Source: Epiperipatus broadwayi
Lineage: Eukaryota > Onychophora > Udeonychophora > Euonychophora > Peripatidae
Direction: 5' to 3'
Assembly (NCBI GenBank): GCA_028023455.1
Contig: JAQFVV010000043.1
Span: forward strand, 186,001-250,000
DNA: 64,000 bases
The position numbers were made by a program, and so were the translations under genes. The first letter of the stretch is position 1, and each line of letters opens with the position of its first letter. Shown here one piece after another: positions 56,030 through 64,000 of this stretch. Under the pieces are notes generated by a model that saw only the letters and a list, made by a program, of their open reading frames with translations, was not told the origin of the DNA and searched no databases.

Positions 56030-58090
56030 ACTAATGGGAATATAGGTTTACAAAAAATGATCTGAATGAGATAGAGAAGAAATTGAAAAGTAGAAAGGCA
56101 AGAGGTTTAGATGGATGGGCAGCAGAGATAGTAATGAATTTATGATATAGGGCAAAAGTAAAGTTATTATCCTGGCACAGAATAGAGTTTTTCTGAATAG
56201 TTAAAGTAATATAAGAGTAAGATTATTATTTAAAAGAAAGGGTAAGGATCATAGAAAATATAATAATTATAGACTGATAGTGGTAATATCAGTTTTATAT
56301 AAAGTTTTCTCATATATGGTGGCTAGAAGAGTTGTAAAATGGATCGAAAGGAATAATGTAGCTGGGGAAATGCAAGGAGGTTTTAGATTAGATAGGCATA
56401 TAGGAGATAGTTTATTTGTAGTTACACAACTTATGTATATGAGTAGGAATTCAGGTAGACAGTTGTATATGAGTTTTATAGATATAGAGAAGGCATATGA
56501 TAGAGTAAATAGACATAAATTATGGATAAGTTTAGCAAATTTGGAAATGGATGAAGCTTTAGTGGATATTATTAAGAAATTATATGAAAATAATTACTAT
56601 ATATATCACTTAGGGAATATAGAATTAGTTAAAGTTAAAAATGGGGTAAGACTAAGGCAAGGATGTCCTATGTCACCTATTTTGTTTTTGTTGTATTTGA
56701 CTGAAATGGAAAGAGCAATAGAAAGATTAGGAAGAGTGATAGAGATACCATTAATAGGTGGTAAGAGAGTATATATTTTGTCATATCTTTTTTTGTAGAT
56801 GATATATTTTTGTGTGCCAAAAGAAGAGAAAATATGGAAGTTATGCTGAGGACATGTGCAAGAGTGGGTAAAGAGATGGGGATTAAATTTAGTGAAGAAA
56901 AATCAAATATAATGATGGTTAATACTGGGGAAAGAGAAGATGTAGAATTTTTATTGGGAGATATAAAGTTAAGTGTGGTGAATAGATATAGTTATTTGGG
57001 AATTATTTTAAGTAATCAGAAAAATTGTTTGGATGAATGGGAGAAAAAATTGATAAATGAAGCAAAGAAAAGAAAGGGATTGATAAAGAAATTAACAGTG
57101 TTTTCATATAATAAATATGATGTAGCTAGAATTATATGGAAGGGAGTTGCAGTAGCAGAGTTAACATATGGTAATGATGCATTATACGTTAGTAAAGGGG
57201 TAGTAGATTACTTAGAAAAAGTACAAAGGGAAGTAGGAAGACATGCATTGGACAGCAAGCGAGGCAATCCAAGGAGAAATGGGATAGTCAAGTTTTTATA
57301 TGAAAGATGCAAAAAGTAAAATGAAAATGTTTGGTAGATTGCAGTTTATGGATAATAAAAGAATAGCCAAAATAGTATTTAATTGGGTTATGGGTAAAGG
57401 CAGGCAACAAGATGGGTGAGAAAGGTAATGTAGTATGCAAAAGATTTGGATAAAGAATTTATATCAGTATATTTGTACAAAATATGAGATGATTGCGTTA
57501 GGAGGATTGTTGAGGGTTATAGTGATAAGGAATGGGACAAAAGAATAGATTTATTAATAAAGAATAGGGAGTTAGAGAGATGGAGAACTAGTATAGAGAA
57601 TAAAAAGAGTTTAAATATATATAGAAGTAAACAGAATTTAATGTATGATAATAGTAAGGAATGTAGTTTATTGTTTAAGGCTTGAATGAGATCTTTAGCA
57701 ACAAGAGAATATTCATGTAAATGGAAAAATATGGGTGATTTAGTCTGTAAATTATGTATGGATGGAATAGAAAATATTAGGTATCTGTGAATCGAATGTA
57801 AATGCCTGTAAACAGAAAGGGCACAAAAATGAAGTTATGGAAGAATAAATATGAAAAAAGTTTATACAGAAAGTGGATTATTGTTTTTTATGCTGAGTTT
57901 GGGAAAAGATAAGGGGGATTTAGATATAAAGGCCATACAGTTGACAAAGATTATGTTGTGGAAATGGGATGGAGCATAATATGGGAAAACTTAGACTGGG
58001 GAATGGAAAATAAAATGGTTCTCTGGGTATAATTGCTGAGAGATTCCTGACTCCGTTTAAGGATAAGCCACAGTACTTCACATCACATCC
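56030..58090 (+). mobile_element. LINE-L2: RT domain to 3' end
   Basis: The sense strand begins in the RT N-terminal part: FTKNDLNEIEKKLKSRKARG-LDGW near 56050-56120. The main frame 56280-56798 gives VVISVLYKVFSYMVARRV, EMQGGFRLDRHIGDSLFVV, YMSFIDIEKAYDRVNRHKLW and NGVRLRQGCPMSPILFLLYL. A one-base slip in a T-run leads to FVDDIFLCAKRREN (FVDD at 56792-56803 in place of the usual FADD). Then come GIKFSEEKSNIMMV, YSYLGIILSN and VAVAELTYGNDALYV to 57319. Further downstream, in broken frames, VCKLCMDGIENIRYLWIEC looks like the C-terminal zinc knuckle (C..C...H/Y..C) of Jockey/CR1/L2-like LINEs. The 3'-UTR ends in CACATCACATCC. Few changes are needed to restore frames, so it is younger than LINE-A, but it is inactive and 5'-truncated. 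Confidence 0.88.
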
Positions 58091-60654
58091 AGTCTGGATC
58101 TTAATGTGACTTATAAATTATTATAACCAATAAGAATAGTTTATTGTTGCAATCTCTGAAATATATAATGTAATTGCTAGTAACAAATAAATAGGTAGTT
58201 TTCTAAGAAGAATTTTGATACAGATCAGATGCCACAGCACATAGGCATAACCCATTGTTAAATATTTGGTGATACAGAGCACTATTCATCATAGATCCAG
58301 AAAATTAGATGTAATGAAGGATTATTTTTTTATTCAGATGAAGATATAGATGTTACAAAGATTAGACTGATACATTTAGATACTTAGGCAAGCCTTAAAA
58401 ACTACATCTTTCTAGAAAGACCTCTGGATGCAAGGATTCATCCGTCTGGTATGCTCATAAATTGGTATTCGAATGTGGATCAAATTAAATTCTTTTCCAG
58501 CTATATGGTAAAGAAAGGATGGTAAATTATTCAAGCTGTCCTTATCCGGTAATGACAAATGTCAAATCTCTTGAACACAACATTTTTCTTCACTCATTTT
58601 CCTAGAAGGAATCTGAAAAATCTCTGCACTATCTTAAGTTATTAGTAAAGAAAAGGATATTGTTTTATCTATTTCTTTAAAATGATCTACTGAACAAAGC
58701 AAAGAATGGAAAATACGCATTGGATTAAAAAACAGACACATACACACAGAAATAAAAAATGCAGAAAAATGAAACATTTCAAAAATAATATATTCACACA
58801 CACATAACCTTTTAAATCATTCTTTGGATTTCTGTTGATTCTAGCAATGCATAACTTTAACAGGTTTTGGTTTTATCTTCTAACAATAGTCTAGGAATTG
58901 AATTCGTTTTATCTGTTATGCTTATGTCAAAGATGTAAAACCCAATGTCAAAGATGTAAAACCCAATGAAGTTTGGAGATTTCTTCAGATGGTTGAGAAA
59001 TTCCTAGTTTTTAATTTTTTCAATGGCCAGCCTATTGCAACCCAGCACTGGATAACAAATAGCAATCTATTTAGCTTTAACTGGAGAATTAATATTTCAG
59101 GGTAATCAGATTTGATTACATGAATGTTGACGCATTGTATGGAATGATTAAGCTTTTTTCCTAATGGAGATATCATACACTTATGGGTTCATAGTTTAGC
59201 ATCACTTATCATTATCTTTTTGTTTGGTAATGGAAGATTCAAACAGGTAATTGATAACATACGAACATGACAAAACATGTATAATCAAGTAATATGTACT
59301 TGTGCAATATTTAAACTGTAATATTATTTGTAGATCACAGGAGAGTACATATCCAGATTCAGAAAAGTTAAATTATTTAGTAACAAAACCCCAAATATGT
59401 CTTGGGATAATAATAATGAGGGAAATAATTAGCACAATAGGCGCCAGTATTTTTTTTCTTTCAGAACTTGTAAATGTTAATAATTATGTAATAAAAAGGT
59501 AAAACAGCATTTAAAAAAATGAATAGCCCATCACATGGCATGGGTCTCTTCAGTAATTCCTCACAGAAGAGCAGTAAAGGAAAAGATAATACTCAACAGG
59601 CTTGTCAATTGTTAAGTGGTGAACATTTAGATACTCATTTCCTGACTAATGCTCTGTAGCTAGTTATGTTGGATATAGGCCAGATACTTGAAAGTCAAAT
59701 GTGGAGTTTCTCGAAAAGAATTTCACTCCATCGAAATTCAAATGTCAGGTCGTACACATGGCCAATGGTTGTACTGTGTTTGCGTCACAAGATCCTTCAT
59801 TATGTAGTAAATGATTATGTTGCACTTTAACGCAAATTGGTGAAGTTATTAACTAATAAATAATAATAATATTTGGCTTAGCACTTTCGGGATATGCTAA
59901 CTCCATATTTATATCCTTTGTTGTTAGTGAACTAGTTTTATATGCAAATCTATGCAAATAATTTAACTTGACCAATTTTTTGAAATTGCGAGTATTTTAA
60001 TGATTTTTAAATTGTTAAGTTTTTTATGTACTTATTAATAAAGAAATCTTTGATTAATATTGTCATTTTTATTATATGCTTTTAAGTTGATATTATCTTC
60101 TGCAATCCTATAAAAAGAACTCTACCTATTCTTAAAATTGTCCATATAGTATAAGAAAGAAAATTTTGCAATTTGAAAAGATATTTTGTTATTGACATGA
60201 TTAGGATTAATCACCATCATCTTTTATTAATGCTTTGCAATTTAGATATTAATAATAAACTTTAGGAAAAAAACCAATAGAAGAAATTAAGATAAAAAGA
60301 ATGCAGGCCTATCTAATGGAGGAAGGAAGAAATGTTTTAATATAAAGTAAGAGGTACAATCAATAAATATAAAAGATTCCACTATGATATAACAATTAGA
60401 TTCTTGTGGTATTTATTCATTTTGGCACGAAGGTAATGGTTTTCTTGTAATTTGAGGATATTTGATTGATTGCTTCTTGTATTTGTACTTTGCATTTATA
60501 AGTGAAGCATATTTTTCAAGAGCAATCTTAATAAATCAATGTAAGAGTTATTTATATCTTTTTTAATTACTGCTCTTTTTATTGGAATCAACAATTCTTT
60601 GCTAGGAAAAGAACTTTGTTTTTATGATTTGGTCCAAATGATTGAACTATAATA
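58091..60654. other. Unannotated stretch with a 21-bp duplication
   Basis: CAATGTCAAAGATGTAAAAC is repeated directly near 58925-58968. The frames at 58985-59176 (minus) and 59302-59502 (plus) have no recognisable motif. The rest is plain A+T-rich DNA. Confidence 0.45.
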
Positions 60655-62250
60655 ACGAACACTGTCAGGATAAAAATACAATAAGGGCAGTGCATGGGGA
60701 CATTGAAAAGATTAATATTGACGAGAGTGTATGATAAAACATTTTTACAGCAGTTTAACAAGAGTATTTTGTGAATTAAAGTGGAAAGTTAATGGAATAA
60801 AAATACAATATTATTTAAATCCCCTAGATTTTGCAGACGATATAGTTGTTTTTGAAAAATAATATTTCAGTGCTTCAGAATATGTTGCAAAAGTTATCGG
60901 ATGAAAGTAAGGATGGTACTGAAAATAATTACTAAAAAAATCTAAAATAATGTTCAATAGATTTTCTTGGAAGTCAAAAAATTAAGATTGCTAATCTTGA
61001 ATTAGAAGATAGATAAAAATATATGATGTAATCAATTATAGAATTAAATTTGGATAAAGTGCTTTTAGTATATTAAGGAAATCTGTCTGTTTGAAAAGGG
61101 GTTTTAACAGATGTATTTTATTGGCTTTTACTTATGGTTCTGAGACTTGAGAGTAAGAAGAAGAGGTTAAAAAGTAAAAATTAGAGTGAAAGATAGATAT
61201 TGATAATATTAAAAGAATTAAAAGACCGAAGTGGAGCTTGGCTAGACATTTTTATAGAGGAGACAATAAATGAGGAGTTGAAGACAAACTGGATCCCAAG
61301 AGATTATTAAAAAACCTCAAAAGAGAGGAAGTTATGAAATGGATGGAATTATAAATTTATTTAAACGCATATTTATTATGTAAATAATATTCATTAAGGC
61401 TGTAGCCTCAAGCACATGCGTATAAAATGCGATAGTAGGGACCTCTACAGGTCTTAAAACCACAAGCTTACTCATTGGAAGAAAAGAGGGGAACCCTTCT
61501 TTACTTCAACCTACTTTCTATTTAAATAGGTGAAGCTGAAGCGGTTAGATCTGCGAGCGTGAAGCTATTCAATACTTCACTGATTAAGTCCACATTTCTT
61601 ATTACACATTAATACTCATGAAATCTTTCGATTTACAATGAGTCAATGGAAAGATTTTATAGTGAGAAATCTATTACGATAATTTAAAGTTGTAATTATA
61701 AATTTATTTAAACGCACATTTATTACGTAAATAATATTCATTAAGGCTGTAGCCTCAAGCACATGCGTATTATTTACGTAATAAATGTGCGTTTAAATAA
61801 ATTTATAATTACAACTTTAAATTATCGTAATAGATTTCTCACTATAAAATCTTTCCATTGACTCGTTGTAAATCGAAAGATTTCACGAGTATTAATGTGT
61901 AATAAGAAATGTGGACTTAATCAGTGAAGTATTGAATAGCTTCACACTCTCAGATCGAACCGCTTCAGCTTCACCTATTTAAATAGAAAGTAGGTTGAAG
62001 TAAAGAAGGGTTCCCCTCTTTTCTTCCAATGAGTAAGCTTGTGGTTTTAAGACCTGTAGAGGTCCTTACTATCGCATTTTATACGCATGTGCTTGAGGCT
62101 ACAGCCTTAATAAATATTATTTACGAAATGGATGGATTAAATAATGAAGTTTGTTGGTGTGATATAGAAAAGGCAGACTATAGATTGAAGAAATTAAACT
62201 ATATTTGGAAAGATTTATATAGTGAATCAATAGTGATTAAAGGTAATGAT
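60655..62250 (+). mobile_element. LINE-A fossil in plus orientation, split by a palindromic insertion
   Basis: The sense strand shows TFLQQFNKSILXIKV-like sequence near 60750, then LDFADDIVVFEK with the catalytic FADD at 60830-60841. SQNMLQKLS, VCLKRGFNRC-like and FTYGSET (near 61125-61146) follow, then RPKWSLARHFYRGDN near 61225-61265 and DPKRLLKNLKR near 61290-61320. The coding end resumes at 62125 after the insertion (EMDGLNNEVCWCDIEKADYR-LKKLNYIWK) up to about 62250. It is heavily worn. Confidence 0.75.
61336..62136. mobile_element. Family G composite palindrome inserted in LINE-A, 12-bp TSD
   Basis: GAAATGGATGGA is duplicated at 61336-61347 and 62125-62136, and LINE-A coding sequence continues across it. 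The 777-bp insert consists of three parts. A full inverted G unit (about 61348-61698) is followed by a direct repeat of its first ~75 bp (about 61699-61773: TAAATTTATTTAAACGCACA ... AAGCACATGCGTAT). A full forward G unit (about 61774-62124) comes last. The two full units match over almost their entire length (e.g. GTGAAGTATTGAATAGCTTC / inverse), so single strands could fold into a ~350-bp hairpin. A diverged single G unit is at 21.9 kb. The arrangement recalls inverted terminal-repeat structures of Penelope-like or other complex retroelements, but no coding part is present. Confidence 0.8.
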
Positions 62251-62736
62251 GATGGTAGGCAAAAAATAGTCAGCTTTTAAATATTTTAATATAGGAACAG
62301 TAAAGGAAAAAGTATTACTCATTTTAGTATTGGTAATTAATAATTGGTAAGGATTTGAGCAGTTTTTCATCCTTGCGTGATTTTATAAATAAATAAAATA
62401 ATCATCACTTAATAATAAAAAAATCTATACAATTAGTTTTAAAACCATATTTTAAGACAGATTTTTAAATTCTTAAAATATAAAATGTTCAAAATCTTAT
62501 TGATTTCTGACAATTTTTTTTTTTCCAAATCCAATTTAATTAGTATTCAAATTTCCAAACTTTATTTAATTACCATTTAAGGTAATATTCAAAAATTTAA
62601 TTTACTAAAATAATTCAAATTCAAAAAGTTTATTCAATTAAGTATCTAATAGTTTTGACTCAACAAAAGGAAAGAAAATCCAAAAATATAATTTCTTGTT
62701 AACAGTAATTATATAGTTTACAGTAGATGAAACAAT
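62251..62736. other. Unannotated A+T-rich stretch
   Basis: No recognised feature. Confidence 0.4.
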
Positions 62737-63137
62737 ATATAAGGTATATGAGCACAGACTCTCACATGACCCACCACTCTCCACTCTATCTTACAACACT
62801 GAAACACTTGAACACATATATGTTGAAAAGATAAATAATCACCAATATATGTATTTCATGCTAAACCAGCATTTATCAATTGGTCCAGATTACCATCTCT
62901 ACACATATAGGCAAAAAGTGCTCAGATATATATTAAGATAGCCAATCTTTATATTTTAATGGACAGGCTTCAATCCACTCCACACTCCAACTCTTCAACC
63001 ATCCATCCAATTGAAAATCTGATGATGGAATGCTCAAAGGGCACCCTAAGGCCGAGATTCTCATCACACTCATGTTGACCTAAAGACAATTTGACCCCTC
63101 ATGTACAGGACATAATCCATTCAATACATATACAATA
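62737..63137 (-). mobile_element. Family E hammerhead-bearing element, copy 4 (full length)
   Basis: It starts AAGGTATATGAGCACAGACT and runs through every block of the family to GACCCCTCATGTACAGGAC and CAATACATATACAATAT. It is ~400 bp and the most complete copy. A short ACAATAT repeat at each side may be the TSD or part of the termini. Confidence 0.75.
62830..62894 (-). ncRNA. Type I hammerhead ribozyme, two core substitutions
   Basis: Minus strand 62894-62830 has the same layout as the 34.2-kb copy with a perfect hairpin II (AUGCU-GGUUU-AGCAU) and intact helices I and III. The core reads UUGAUAA instead of CUGAUGA (C3 to U and G8 to A). G8 is catalytically essential in hammerheads, so this copy is predicted dead. 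Confidence 0.6.
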
Positions 63138-63234
63138 TGGATACTCACTTAGATTAGACATAAACTTATACTTAAAATCATAATCGTTACTATCACCATT
63201 TTAAAGTATTATTAATCTACAGCAAGTTGAATTG

Positions 63235-64000
63235 TTTAATCCTGTTTCTATTATTTATAATCTCTCTTCTCTACATCAAACAAATTTCCTTTTTTTTTCA
63301 TCTTTTATGTGGTCCTTTTCTTGGTCTTTTACAAAAATCTTGGGATGCAATTTAATACTTCTAGCAATATTCAGTTTCTTAATTCTTTCACCGATGACAG
63401 TGATACCTGTTTGTTCTCTCACTCAAATATTACTCTTTCAATTTCTTTGTTATTTCCAACATAAGTCTTCATACATTGTTGAGTGATCTTGAAATCTTTA
63501 TGTTATTCTTCTGTTAAGTGTCCAAGTCTCAAATCTATAAATTTTTTTTAAAAGTGTCATAGCATCGGCCAGGACGCGAACCCGGGCAACTGCCTGCAAG
63601 TGCAAAGTAGTCACGCTGACCTCTCGATCACCAATGCAAGACGTCTCAAGTCTATATCAGTTATAACCCTTCATTTTCAAGCATATATACATCTTTCATT
63701 TTAATATCAACTTATTTCTGCCAAAAATACTTCTCCAATTTTAATTCTAGTAATAATTTCATTCATTACGTTTCCATTTGTATTCGTAATTTGGCTAATG
63801 AATGTGAATCTGTATTTTTTTCTAATTCGTCCTTGTCAATCTTTATTTTCTTTTGAGAAAATTTGCTGAATATTATTTTAGGCTTTTTAGTTCTATTTTT
63901 TTACGTTCATTTGATAACTGTGGCAATATTTCCCGAAGCTCTGAAATATATTTTGCAAAAACAACTACAACAGCTGAAAAATCTAGATATCTTCATGTAT
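63235..64000 (-). mobile_element. LINE-A fossil, runs off the window
   Basis: On the plus strand TTTATGTGGTCCTTTTCTTG, ACCTGTTTGTTCTCTCAC, TTCTTCTGTTAAGTGTCC, and after the SINE CATTTTAATATCAACTTATT, TTTCATTCATTACGTTTCC and TTTGAGAAAATTTGCTGAAT parallel 22.5-23.05 kb of the longer copy. It is in inverted coding sense and worn. The RT part continues beyond the window end. Confidence 0.75.
63526..63656 (-). mobile_element. tRNA-derived SINE (family T, short form) nested in LINE-A, 14-bp TSD
   Basis: GTCTCAAATCTATA (63526-63539) and GTCTCAAGTCTATA (63643-63656) are the TSD with one difference. They correspond to the LINE-A target CAAGTCTCAGACCCATAAG. The element (63540-63642) reads as a T-run, GTGTCATAGCATCGGCCAGG, ACGCGAACCCGGGCAACTGC and GACCTCTCGATCACCAATGC. 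It is in minus orientation with an A-tail as the T-run at 63541-63548. Confidence 0.88.

Noticed and set aside
62029-62280. 83-residue plus-strand frame
   Set aside because: It is a chimera of the end of the G palindrome and resumed LINE-A sequence across the TSD; it is not a gene.

Overview
The window is a gene-poor, repeat-dense, strongly A+T-rich stretch of metazoan nuclear DNA, most likely from an invertebrate. The evidence is eukaryotic: GT-AG-type exon boundaries, long introns, several non-LTR retrotransposon (LINE) fossils, tRNA-derived SINEs with target-site duplications (TSDs), a hAT miniature element with a perfect 8-bp TSD, a solo LTR with a 5-bp TSD, and long tetranucleotide tracts. 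There is no bacterial-style gene organisation. I cannot name the species.

Host coding content is small. The one convincing host exon is at 10017-10447 (+). It is open across 431 nt with good splice borders and encodes a Ser/Asn-rich low-complexity region ending in a beta-strand-like segment (RKIRIYVCAHYR). Two weaker exon candidates on the same strand, 46014-46108 (ending in a stop) and 48671-48725, have phase-1 acceptors compatible with the phase-1 donor at 10447. If any of these belong to one gene, most of the window is a single very long intron filled with repeats.

Repeat layout. 0-9 kb: foldback elements, three tRNA-SINEs, and a decayed LINE endonuclease split by a small retroposon. 9.7-13.6 kb: a Penelope-like C-terminal remnant, the host exon, and two tandem copies of a ~390-bp family ('E') that carries a hammerhead ribozyme. 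14-15 kb: a LINE RT fragment ('LINE-C'). 15-26 kb: foldback retroposons (families B and C), tRNA-SINEs, the hAT element at 21 kb, and a long LINE-A fossil at 22.4-24.3 kb. 27-30 kb: the most complete LINE-A copy (endonuclease to RT C-terminus), interrupted by two B elements. 32-33.5 kb: a ~335-bp tandem repeat split by a solo LTR. 34-45 kb: a third E copy, further C, D and LINE-A copies, and a dimeric tRNA-like SINE. 46.4-47.6 kb: a 1.2-kb (TATC/TGTC/CATC/TACC)n tract. 49-54 kb: more B elements and foldbacks. 55.8-58.1 kb: two copies of another LINE in tandem. 60.6-64 kb: LINE-A copies interrupted by a large palindromic insertion and a tRNA-SINE, plus the fourth E copy.

The main observation is RNA-catalytic. 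Family E, on the minus strand, shows every part of a type I hammerhead ribozyme: the CUGAUGA core, helix II, GAAA, a very short helix III, a UA cleavage dinucleotide, and helix I pairing outside it. Four other small repeat families (B, C, D, H1) share a related CUGANGA-hairpin-GAAAC core although the rest of their sequences differ, and most have 9-15-bp TSDs. Together with the Penelope-like remnant, this suggests an expansion of hammerhead-bearing, retrozyme-like non-autonomous elements. No database search or folding program was run; all family assignments rest on reading motifs.
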